Of a stretch of 64,000 bases of DNA, positions 21,338 through 32,600 are shown piece after piece. Origin of the DNA: Clytia hemisphaerica (lineage: Eukaryota > Cnidaria > Hydrozoa > Leptothecata > Clytiidae); NCBI GenBank assembly GCA_902728285.1, contig CACVBU010000236.1, positions 703,149-767,148 of the forward strand, given 5' to 3'. How positions within the stretch are numbered: the stretch's first letter is position 1; every line of letters begins with the position of its first letter. A program made the translations under genes and the position numbers. The notes below the pieces were generated by a model that was not told the origin of the DNA, ran no database searches, and saw nothing but the letters and a program-made list of their open reading frames with translations.

Positions 21338-22891
21338 ATGAAATGTGTCATTTCCAATCGTTTGGTCCGTTTGTTTGGTCGTGCGATTCACTGTTTATCG
21401 AGAATCGGTGATGAGTTATTCTTAGAAGCTTTGAAGGACGGGCTTGCACTGAGAACTGTTAATTCCTCTCGATCCGCATATGCATGTTTTATGTTCAAAT
21501 CAGAATTCTTTGTTGAATACCAACAAGGCTGCGATGAGATTGATAGTTCCAATCCAGCTGATATGTTAAAATGTAAAATCTCTATGAAATCTGTTTTGGC
21601 AATTTTCAAATCACTTGGTACAATTGAAAAGACAGTTGAGCATTGTAAGATCGAATTCAAACCAAATGAATGTCGTCTCATATTCACTTTGTATTGTAAA
21701 CATGGAATCATCAAAACCCACAATCTCACCTACCAGGAATGCGAAAGTTTACAGGCTGTATTCGCTAAAGACTTTTGTCCAAACCAGATTCAAACACAGG
21801 CTAAAGTGCTTTTAGACACGGTCTGTAATTTCCCGAACAGTTGTGAAGAGATAAGTTTAAGGGTGAGTCCTGATTGTGTTAAAGTGAAGAACTTTGTTGA
21901 AGAAGATGTTGATCCGATGAAGGTCGTTCATACTGAAATGACTCTTGTCCCTGAAGAATTCGAAAACTTTCAAATCGGTATCGATACTCTCGTTACGTTT
22001 TGTTTAAAGGAGTTACGCGCCGTTCTTACGTTTAGTGAATTCGCGAATCAACCGGTTACTCTGTACTTCGAACACCCTGGCAAACCGATCGTGTTTGCTC
22101 TGGACAATGATGTTCTATACAGTGGGGATTTTGTTATGGCAACTCTGGCCGAGACTGATTTCACATCACAAGAAGAGAACACTACAATCGAAGACGCGAC
22201 TATTAATCGTACCAATAGACGAATAAATGAAACTTCGAAATCGTTTAACCGAACAACACTCAATCAAACAGACACTAATGATCAGCGCGTTCCTAAACGA
22301 CGTAAACAAGATAAAGAGGATATCGTTATATCCAAACCATCTGCTGCTACCAATAACCATAGTTCTAAATCAACCCAGCCCGTAAATAACAACCGATCCA
22401 AACCCACTGAGACCTTGTCTACAAACAAATCTAAATTATCGATGACTACTGCTAATAACTCGAAAAACACTACAAAGCGAGCAATGAAAGAAACAAGTCA
22501 ACGAGTTCCGCAATCGGGAAACTCGCCGATGGTCCCGAGTATGGCGGACGACGATTTTTTCTCGCCGACTTTTCCAATGGCAAATATCATTGCGGACGAA
22601 GCGACTGAATCGCAAGCCGACAAAAACACGCACAACACTCAGCATAAATTGAATTCCTCTATCCTACAAAACAACCAAAACAAAACATTAAACGAAAAAC
22701 TTGTTGAAAGCATCTTAGAAGAAGATGATGATATTTTGATGGGAACGCCACCGCCCTCTCCGCCCAAGAAAAGCAAGAGAGGTTCATTCTTTGGTACTTG
22801 TAGTTCTAATGGGGTGGGTACAGGCGTGAAGAGGGTGGAGAAAACTGTGTTACTGGCGGCTGATACAGACGATGAAGATGAAAGTGATTAA
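21338..22891 (+). CDS. RAD9: cell cycle checkpoint clamp subunit RAD9
   Basis: 517 residues. RAD9 is one of the three subunits of the PCNA-like 9-1-1 clamp (RAD9-RAD1-HUS1) loaded at DNA damage to activate ATR signalling. The N-terminal clamp domain (about 1-268) carries the family's signature stretches LSRIGDELFLEALKDGLALR, LRTVNSSRSAYACFMF, KTHNLTYQECESLQAVF and TFCLKELRAVLTFSEFANQP. The long tail (270-517) is Ser/Thr/Asn-rich and low in order, and ends with PPPSPPKKSKRGSFFG and an acidic DTDDEDESD. The vertebrate tail also has a PPxKK...FFG block followed by an acidic phosphosite bound by TOPBP1. The start is fixed by the MKC N-terminus shared with animal RAD9. The coding region has no intron, unlike the three minus-strand genes. 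A pogo-type MITE sits just upstream. Confidence 0.95.
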   Translation: MKCVISNRLVRLFGRAIHCLSRIGDELFLEALKDGLALRTVNSSRSAYACFMFKSEFFVEYQQGCDEIDSSNPADMLKCKISMKSVLAIFKSLGTIEKTVEHCKIEFKPNECRLIFTLYCKHGIIKTHNLTYQECESLQAVFAKDFCPNQIQTQAKVLLDTVCNFPNSCEEISLRVSPDCVKVKNFVEEDVDPMKVVHTEMTLVPEEFENFQIGIDTLVTFCLKELRAVLTFSEFANQPVTLYFEHPGKPIVFALDNDVLYSGDFVMATLAETDFTSQEENTTIEDATINRTNRRINETSKSFNRTTLNQTDTNDQRVPKRRKQDKEDIVISKPSAATNNHSSKSTQPVNNNRSKPTETLSTNKSKLSMTTANNSKNTTKRAMKETSQRVPQSGNSPMVPSMADDDFFSPTFPMANIIADEATESQADKNTHNTQHKLNSSILQNNQNKTLNEKLVESILEEDDDILMGTPPPSPPKKSKRGSFFGTCSSNGVGTGVKRVEKTVLLAADTDDEDESD

Positions 22892-24082
22892 GGAGGGACT
22901 TTTTTTTGTTAATAATGAAAAACGAAAAGTGTTTACCGTGTCAATGAATTACTTTGGATTTTCTCACATATGTCTTCTAAAACATTGGATTAAACTTCCT
23001 TTTCCATCTTTGTATGAAATTGCGATCATCCTGAAACGTGAACGTTGAAATTTCAAAACAATCGATATTGTAGTCTAACATGGCGGATTATTTTGCTTCA
23101 AGTCCTGTAACCTCAAATAGATAGTACCTCCATCAAGTGATATCTGTAGTTCACTTCCGTAATCGCTTTTGTTGGTCTCTAAATTCTGTTCCTGTTACGT
23201 TTGAATCGTACTGTTATATCTTTGGAAAAACCCCTTGCTAGGTTAACTATTTTTAAGGTTAATGGAACGGCAATTTTCACATTAGCCGCTCTAACCATTA
23301 AAAACTGGATATTGACAAAACTCCCGAGAATAGAAAGTGAAAAATGAAACTGCTGCCTTGCTCTTGTCTCGCTTAAGCTCCCGTTTCGCCCTTAACTTTT
23401 TTGAAAATTGAGAATATTTGTTAAATAGATTATTTACTAGGTATAGGTAGTGTATATTTATCTGAAAGAAATTAAAGATCTGTTTATTTTTCAAGTAGAA
23501 AAAACGAAAAAATTTAACCAGCTTCTCAATGTCCAAGTGCTTTGCTTATGTGCGTAAATTTTTACAATTACGGTGGATTTACTACAACTCGAACACGCAC
23601 GGGAAACACAAATTTGTTCCAGTTAAGGAAATTTCAAATTATGGAGTAAGTCCTATAAGGCATTATGAACTGAAGAGGCCATACAACTTGTTCGAGTTTA
23701 GGAGACATTCAAGTTATAGAGGTTCGAGTTAATAAGGGCTCTGGCTATAATCGGAAATGATTTTGGTATTTAAACATAAAAGTTATGATTTAGGTTCCTT
23801 TACACCTGTATAAATTGCTTTTTAATCAAATACCTCAAGAGCAGTTAAGAATTCAATTGCAAAAACGACGTTATGAACTTTAAAAAGACGTTAATAATAT
23901 TTTGCATCACCTTCTTTTGTAAAAAGTTTTAATGGGTAATTAACCTTTTTGTTTCGCAGTTTTTTTAAAACTGTCCGCAAAGAAATAATGGAACTGTTTT
24001 ATATTTTCGGAAAGATTTTCTAAATTGATGTATCAAAAATTTCTGCGAAAAATTGGGATGAGAAATTGGTCAAAAAGCACTA
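22892..24082. other. no gene recognised downstream of RAD9
   Basis: Probable RAD9 3' UTR at the start (ATTAAA near 22988). The stretch 23560-23735 with CTCGAACAC and GTTCGAGTTA words looks like a decayed pogo-type MITE. Nothing else supportable. Confidence 0.4.
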
Positions 24083-24440
24083 CTTTAATGGGATAAACTT
24101 TCGCGGGGATTGAATTTCGCGGTTGAGCCTATCCGCGAAATTCAAAAATCTCGCGGGGACTTAATTTCGCCTGTGGCACTATTGGGTGGCCATATTTTCA
24201 CGATTTTTTGACTTCTACTGTCAAATCATGCATGTTGGTTGTTGAAATACACATTATTTGCGCTTCTTTAATGCAAGTAACCATTCAAAAAGTATTTATT
24301 TTACATATTTTGAGTATTGTTTAGATATATTTTGCGGATGAGGCTCTTCCAAATTTTCAATGGGACTTAATTTCGCGGATGATACCCAAATCCGCGAAAT
24401 CCGCGAAATTTAATCCCCGCGAAAGTTTATCCCATTAAAG
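24083..24440. mobile_element. TIR MITE with TTTCGCGG subterminal motifs
   Basis: TA on both sides (24081-24082 and 24441-24442). Inverted ends start CTTTAATGGGATAAACTTTC and continue as GCGGGGATT; they are identical for 29 bp, then differ by one base. TTTCGCGG or CCGCGAAA occurs about eight times just inside the ends. 358 bp, non-coding. The near-perfect ends suggest a recent insertion. Confidence 0.9.
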
Positions 24441-24829
24441 TATTTTCAAGATTTTCAGGCAAAGAAGGTCTTACAAACATTTTCTGAAAATCTATTTTTA
24501 TTTTAGTTTGGTTAAAGGTATACTGTGCAACGCAAAATTTTTCAAAAATGTTTTTTCTTCGCCGAAAATAAGGTCCTCAAAGCTAAAAAACTCTTCTTCA
24601 CAAAATTCTTCATCTTCTTTTTCACCAAATTTTTTCATCGCGATTTTTAAATTTTCGATTCAGAAATAGTTGGCCATACAGAAAATGTATAGCATGCCAT
24701 AGTTTTGTTGGTTCAGAGAGGTCAGGCAGAGATCTATATTTTGTACATGGCAAATATCGAAAATTCACGATGGTCAAAGTCCTTAAATATTCATGGTGAA
24801 ACTCTAAATTTTTCTCCTTTTGCCCCAAT

Positions 24830-25124
24830 ACACCTTCTTCTCCGCAGACCCAGTAGGATTTTTTCAGCCAGCGGGGATAAAAATAAAGGACTGAAACTCG
24901 ATGGGGATTGTTATTCCGATAGTTTTATGGCTGGATTTCAATTCTTTTGTTTTCAAGTCAGAAAATTCAGTGGAGATGGGAAAATAGTATGATGTTTTGC
25001 AGTGAAAATTCAGTGGAGACGAGGATTAGTTTATTTTATTATTTCCAGTGGGGACAGAAATTGGAGGATAATCTTCTACCAGGCGGACGATATTTTGGAC
25101 AACTTTTCCAATGGGAAGGGGTGT
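24830..25124 (-). mobile_element. ACACCCC-type element, fuller copy
   Basis: Begins ACACCTTCTTCTCCGCAGAC and ends GGGAAGGGGTGT, with CCCAAT directly outside both ends (6-bp target duplication). Inside are repeated AGTGGGGA/GATGGGGAT words. It aligns in inverted orientation with 35262-35563, including GACCCAGTAGGATTTTTTCA. Confidence 0.7.
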
Positions 25125-26404
25125 CCCAATGCTTCTTGTTCCTGAACCTTTCTACTTGAGGGGTTTCTTCTTTCTTCCAATTTTCATAGAATACTCGGAT
25201 GGAAGATATGATCGAAGGGAGATCGTGTCAAGCACTTAAGGATCACGTTTTATGTATTATGCGTAACATTTGTCACAAAACGTGCAACACATGCTGTTCG
25301 CCTAAAGGGGGCCTAATAATTTAGTTATGGTTTAGTTGCGTTGTTTACATTTTTCATGGTAATGGTTATTCCAGAAAAAGATTTACTCGTTCAGTACCGT
25401 TTCTTATATTTTGTGTAAGAAATATTTTTACATAAAATATGAACAATAATAGAATTAATCAATATGTACAATGAACTATCGCTCCAACCTAGTAAAAATT
25501 ATGGCCCTTCTTTGCCCTTGACCCCTTTATTACGTCCTTATTGGGCTAGAAAGAATCCTGGTTGATGACTGATACAGGGATTCTAAGGGTCAAAACAAAG
25601 GAAGTACAACCCCGTATTAGAGACACAGACTCTTGTTCAACTTTTTAAAAAGAGGTGATTTACCATCCCAATGGCATTCGCCTCCTTAATGCGCAGGCGA
25701 CGTGTCATTCTTCGCCACGGCATGACGTCAGTATTGGGGTACAACAGAACACTTACTAAAGATTGATTACATATGTGTTTTCAGTTAACATAATCTTTTA
25801 GTGAGTTAAACCATAGTGTTTGTTTTACCCTCGAAATTGTTAAATCTTATTGGTTGAAAAAGATGTCACATGACTTTCCGTGGCAAAGAATTGGGACAGG
25901 GTTGTGAGAGTGTGAGCTCGTTTTGAAAATACCCAAGAAATACCAAAAATGTTACAGTGAAGGTATAAGACATTACAAAACGATTCGACATCGTTCGAAA
26001 CAAAATAGTAGGGAAAACACAACAAACGTTCGAAGCGTCAAAAGACGTTACAGGGCAAAACCGATTTAAACTGTTTCGCTCCATTATTTTCATTGGTACG
26101 GTTCTGCTCTGCTTCCTTGCTCCAAAATGCTCCGAAATAAATATAAACATTTCCTATCCGTAACCATACCAGATCGACGAGAAACCGTAATGTCTGAACA
26201 TGTTTTAATCGTCTGGGCGCTCTTATATCGTAGTTGATAGGCCATGCCATCGTTGAAAGATCTGTTTAGATCAATTCTTCGGGAACATCATTCATCTAGA
26301 GAAAAAACCATACTGAAATTTTCTATCAACCCTTACGCCACAAGGAGCCGATCCTGTTTTCAGTATGTTTACTATATGGAATGATGTAAATGATGTAAGT
26401 TAAG
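25125..26404. other. no gene recognised
   Basis: AT-rich sequence with overlapping minus-strand frames near 25840-26250 that lack recognisable protein features. No repeats delimited. Confidence 0.4.
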
Positions 26405-26572
26405 TTAACGCTCGCTAATTCGAACTGGAATGGAAAGTCCAATGGATCGAATTACATAGAGATTCGAAAAATAGAGGGTACCTTACATGGGTTACTTTTT
26501 GCCGGAAACTGAGAATAAGCTTAAATTATAGAAAGGTCCGAATAATAGGAGTTTGAATTAGCGAGAGCCTTC
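26405..26572. mobile_element. pogo-type MITE downstream of CATSPER1
   Basis: Inverted ends CGCTCGCTAATTCGAACT and AGTTTGAATTAGCGAGAG enclose about 130 bp with further GATTCGAA words. It belongs to the same group of CTAATTCGAA-ended elements found at 29992, 36015 and 43370. It lies about 95 bp beyond the CATSPER1 stop codon. Confidence 0.6.
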
Positions 26573-26667
26573 AGTATCCGTAAACGTGTTAATGATTTCA
26601 GAATTTGATATCAATACTTCGACTCAACACTTTTTCAATCAGTTTTAGGCAAAATGGTCGATAATAT

Positions 26668-29600
26668 TTACTTTGCAGTCCAAAACAAGTCATCAAAGGA
26701 AACCTAACAAAGATATATCAAAGCAAAAAAAGTAAGCGATAATTCATACCGTGATTGATGCATCAACAAGTTCATTTAACAAATTTTGTTGAAGTAAATG
26801 TTGGTGAACATTGTAATCCAAACCTGCCAAGATTGTGAAATAATTCGTCAACAGCTCTCGTTCTCTAGAAATTGAAAGCAGGCAAATTCATGATTCTTTT
26901 CTAGATCTTAGCGAAGTTTTTGATTTTTCTAAAAAAGCGATGCATTGTGGGATTGTTTCGGGAGTATTACAATAGAATTCCCTCGAAGAATTCCTAAGAG
27001 ATTTTTATTGTACTCCTATTTAACTCCGATAATATCTATTTCTAAATGAACACATTTGAATATGGAAATGTATAATCCAGTCCTAAACCAGACAAGGACG
27101 TGATCATTACTTGTTTCATTAAAGGAAAATTACATTTTTAATCTTTTTACAAATTTATAAATCCTGTAAAATTATATTCAGGTTCCCCCGAGGAGGCGGG
27201 GGCAAACGACATAATGTGCCGTCAAAAGTTTAGCTTTCAAATTGGACCCGTACAGTGAAGCTTTTGGGTAGTGAAAAAGGTACCCTTACAGTGCATTTTA
27301 CCGAACCTTTCTGACCCTTACAGGATAGTTTAATTTCATGTCTACTTTTACTGGAGTCACCCGAACATGAGGACACGGTTTGTAAATAAAAAATGTAAGA
27401 TGAGTGTGAGTGAATTTTACAATACCATTAATATTGCAGGGAAAGCCTCCTCACCAATATGGTTTTTTACTAACCCTGTATATCCCGTATCCCACCTCGA
27501 GAAGACCGTGTAACTAATAATATCTCGAAAATATAATTGTCTCCTAGCAATAACCGTATATTTCGACAATAACCATCTCTATAGAAATAACTGTATATAA
27601 TCGCATCTTAACAATAACCATCTGTAGACAATATAGCCAAAAATAAACAACTCCCGACTACCCAGCCCACCGTTCGAAACATTAAGCCCAGAATGAATTG
27701 ATACCTTGCTTCAGGTACTCTGTTGATGGAGTAATAATCTTCAACGATTGGACGATGGATGTTCGAATCACTATCATCTAAAAATAAAAGAAAACAAACT
27801 GAGCTGCCATATAAGGTACACCAATGATTTGAGTAAAGCCTTAAGTATCTTTGACAAGAATCATCGAATTATGGTGTTTGTGAGGAAAACTAACTCAATG
27901 ATTTCATTTTGTATTCGTTGTGATTTTTATCTCAGTATGGTATTATTATGTGTACGCATCCTTCACGGGCCCGACAGCATTTTCAGCGTTCCCGCATGTT
28001 TTCTAATTCTCCAAAGTTTTGGTTCGTTTATTTTTTCTCGGAATTTTGTGTTATCATAAAACCTTCTTATTTGCCCTTGCAAGTCTTTTAATTTTCTAAC
28101 TCGCTTGTTTGTCAGAAGTCTTCTTACCGACCACGTGACACTATTCTATTAATAACTCGGCCCATGAATAAAAAATTGATTTGGCCTGACCTCAGGGAAG
28201 TTGCAACAGATCTAACCTACCCGAGCTTTCTCCTTCAAAGGAGTATTTGGAATCAAGTTCGTCAGTGACAGAGGGAACTGCATTAATCGCTGCTACCTTC
28301 TCCTGAATCAAAGGAAAATACTTGTTATCAATAATCAATGAGTAATTTTTATTTCAGATAATAATGAGAACAACCCAGCTGGCACACAACATTGCTTCAA
28401 CGTTCATCTAACGTTATATGGACGTTATGAACATTAGATTAACGTTGAAACAATGTTGTGTACCAACCAGCTGGGAAAGGAAGATGGAAAATTAGTTCTT
28501 TTTTTAAATGAGGTCAAATCTAACAAACTTGAAAAATGTGGTCGTTACTCCTTCCCTTCATCCGAAATGCTTAAAATGTTTTGAATTTTTTTCAATTAAT
28601 CCTAGTTTAGAAAGCCGACTTTCTGCTCCACCTATTCTAATTAATGAGCTCTGGCATTTACACCTTTGAGAAGGGTGGAGTGAGGAATAACCCGTAGTTT
28701 TGGCCCGCAAAATCGAAGACTGTAAAAGTGCTAATTTACCGTATAACTTTTCCAATCTTTTATCTTTTTCAAGGAAAGATTTTAACTGCAAACTTTTTGC
28801 CTATTCTAACTAGAAATCGGCCGTCAAAACCGTCTGTCTCGAAATATATTGAGACTCTGGTGTATTTTAACGTTTTTCAGAATTTAAAGTTCGGGCGGGA
28901 ATTGCTATTTCAGCACTTCTAGTTTCTTCCATGGAATATTTTGATAAGCTGACTTACATTGGCGAATACGGTTCTAATGGATCTTCTCTTTTTGGAAGCT
29001 TCAGATGCATTCAATGTTCGCTGAAAATTATCCACCAATACTGCGACGAACAAACTAAAGTTCAAAGAAAAAGTTTCAAAGGACATTATAGAGTCTTGAT
29101 CGAAAGTAATTTACTTACGCTCTTGCAGAAAAACTGAATCGTTTGTGAAGGTATCAATTCCGTTTCAAAATACACTGGAAACTCGAACCGCTATAACTCG
29201 AGTGTCTCCTTAAATTGGATAAGTTTTCTTGTCACTTCCAGATGAGATGGAGTTTTCATATGATACTTTAATAATTGGTCATTTGAAGTAATAAAAATGA
29301 CGCGCTCTTTAAAAAAAGTAACAAAATTGTTTTATTACTGGGAAACGACCAACCAAATCAAATAAGAGCTTGTAAAAGCTCCATCTCGTCCCGTACCTTC
29401 ACTTAACAATGCCTTATAAACCAATCTCCTTAGCTCGAAATTTCCTTAACTCGAACGATTCCAACTCCCCTCCTCGAGTAATGGAGACTCCACAGTACAT
29501 GCTCCAAGTAGAAAGGGGAGAGGAAACTATACAATACAGTAAAATCCACAGCTTCATATCATCTACGGTCTTGTTTCCCCTTTCTTAAAACCCTGAAAAT

Positions 29601-32600
29601 TTCAAACGTACTTTAAGAAGATGAAATTTTCGAGCACAATATAGATCATGAGATACACAATGATAAAACCATAATCTAAAAATTAAACAAAAAACGATTT
29701 CAATTTGTTACACGGTTATTTTTAGTCTTCTAACCCTCACTTAACGACCTTCCTTTCTCAGCATACCTTTGTGGCACATCGTCACTAATTTCTTTCCAAA
29801 GATCTTTGGGGGTGGGGCCCTTACTTCTTGCCCCTCTTTTTATCTATAATGCCCTTTTTACCTATACCCTCTTTAAATTGATTTTTGGGAAGGCTTTATT
29901 CTAGATTAGGAAAAAAAATCCTGCCACCGATAGACATAATTATTATTTGTGAGTGCTTGCAATATTTTATCAAAGTAACTTTTTGGAAATACAATTGACT
30001 TTCTCTAATTCGATCTTTTTGGGACCAAAGATTTTCTTCGAATTAGAGAAAGATTCGAATTAGATACAGCAAGTACTTTAAACCACTTTCAAGCTGAAGG
30101 GACTAGTATTATTAGTTCGAATTACAGAAAGATTCGAATAATATGGAGGTTCGAGCTAGAGCGAGTTGACTGTACATATTAAATGTGTTTAAATGTTTGA
30201 AGTATTTTCAGATTTGAAAAGAATACCCGCAATGATTTTGAATGATTTTGACGAGAATGCGTAAACAACTTTAAGAAAAAACCTGAATCCAACTCAATGA
30301 CGTCCGTGTACATGTAATACCAATCGTCTAACGTGATCAGTTGGAAAAGTGTGAAAAATGCTCGCGACATGCTTCCAAAACGGTTCGGAGAAACTTCGTA
30401 AAATAAACCACGCCCAATCACAGCAAACATGTCTTCCGTTTGTGGAATCAGTATTATGTCAAGGAATGCATTTGATATTTTGTACCCAAACCTTCTCGTT
30501 CATTCTTTTTAATAGTTTTACAAACTATTTGATATGCTCTAGGTCACATTGCAAACAGAATTAATCTTATGTCAGAAGCAGGAAAAGTGGAGGAGCCAAA
30601 AATATAGTGACCAAGGAGGCGCTATTTTGGTTAGTGCGGACGCGAGAAAATTCCCATCCTGACCCTCTAATATGCCTTGAAATGACGCTATTTCAGACTG
30701 AATTTTCTCAGAAACGGAGTTATTGAAAGTATGAAGTGTGATATTCTAAAAGTAACATCTTATTTAAAAAAAGTGAGGGGCTATGTCCCCCTAGCCCCCC
30801 GGTTGCATGAGCCCTGTAGGACTGTCAATTGGCGATAAGGTAATTTCGCTATGATCATTGACAACTTGTAACAGCTTTTGATTGGAGAATATTCTATACT
30901 TTAATTTTGAATAATTAAAGCAAATTTCATTTGCCTAGCAAGCCGATAACGTCATCTGGCAGGTGCCTAAGTGACTAAATAAGGTGTTATTTTTGCGTTG
31001 TCTTTAATGTCGTTTTGTATACAGGATTTTATTCCAGCACAAAGATTCCATTGCCACTTTACTATCCTTTGACCCCGGGTAGTTGGGAAATGAGCTTCGG
31101 AAGATTAAGTAGTTTCGTAAGTAAATACAAGATTTCCCGTAACTACCCTTTCCAATCGCATGCCTATTACATTTTTTTTATAAGCATATAAAATCCGAAA
31201 ACAAGCTCAGAGATGCTTAGGTCGAAAGCTTAATAAGGCTGAAAAATGCTTGAGGGATGCTTATATCCTAATACTTAATACTGCTTATATGCTGCTATAC
31301 TACTATAATACTGCTTATATCCATACTACAAAGTAGCTTATACTTTTTTCATAGGCTCGACATAATGCTTAGCATATGCTTAAGTTTTCCCCATGTCTGA
31401 GCCTAGATATGCTTACAAGTGCAATGCTTATAAAAAAAACATGTATCCCAGGAAAAATAGCGGAAAATCTCGGAAAACTCAGGAGAATCTTAGTGCGAGA
31501 AGTGTTATAAAAAAATCTTATTAAAAACGACGGTATACGTTAAGAGACTTCACTATCAAATGAGACAAAGCATTAAAAAATTCGATGAAAAAGGATACAG
31601 AGGAACAATCCTTGTAGCATGACAATTGTACTCAAAGCACGAAACGATTTTAAAATGGTCGTCATTATTACTTGCAAATTCTTCAAAAATCTGCAAATAA
31701 GAAAAACAAAAGAAAAAGTTAAAGGAACAAAACAAAAGCAATCGCAATTTGCTAACGTTAATTCAACGGCGGAAGTATCGACGGAAGTATCTGACAACGG
31801 CAAATCCGTGGTAGGATATATTCGTCGTGACACGGTTGAGCGTTGCGAGATTTTGAGGTGCAGTTGACGTGTGTCCAATACGATTTTCATGGGGAATTGG
31901 ATTTTCATCGAAGACGAGAGCGTATTGAATATCAAAGCGTCGTTTTTGAGGGTTTCTTATTGACTTTCAATATTATCGAATAATGGAGCTTATCGAATAG
32001 TAAAGCCAACGCTGTAGCTGTACTACATATAGCTTAATTTTGATTACCTGATAGTACGAAGGACACGTAAAGCACGTAACGCACGAATGGCGCGGAACAT
32101 TTTCAACATTTTAAAGATGGCAGCTACATCGAAATATCCTACATTTTGAACGATAGTTGGTAGGATGAAATCGATGGTTGTACATAACACAATGATGAAA
32201 TCTGTAAAAAACATAATTTAAATTAAGAATTACTACATGACATTAGAAAGACTTTTCAGCATATTTTAGCCTGGTGGCCACTTATGGCTTTTTGAAAGAC
32301 TGGATGAGGTTGATAAGTGGCCCAGTGTAATTTGGTCGACTTTATTTTTCGGCTTTGCTTAAACACGCAGCAAAGCCATACAACTACAGTGGATCCAGTC
32401 TCTTTTTAGAGAAAAACAGAGAGACCATGACCAATCAAACAAGGTAATTTTTATGTTTTAATAATACTTTCTTAAACTTTGATGGGGTTTTAGAACATGT
32501 TTTATATTTTAGCCATAATTCTTGAAAACGAAAGTGAAAACTCCAAGATTGCAGTATCCTCTAGTCTACTTCACTGGACTCAGCGTCATCAAGGATGAGG

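Noticed and set aside
21097..21411. Separate small protein upstream of RAD9
   Set aside because: The frame overlaps the MITE end and the start of RAD9 in another phase; no protein character.
24622..25159. Genes around the ACACCCC-type element
   Set aside because: The frames cover a repeat that recurs elsewhere in inverted orientation with different frames open.
27500..27640. Tandem repeat of AATAACCATCT-like words
   Set aside because: Only three loose copies; not enough to call a repeat.
31619..31867. Plus-strand 82-codon gene rich in Lys
   Set aside because: Antisense of CATSPER1 exon 31599-31690 and its intron.
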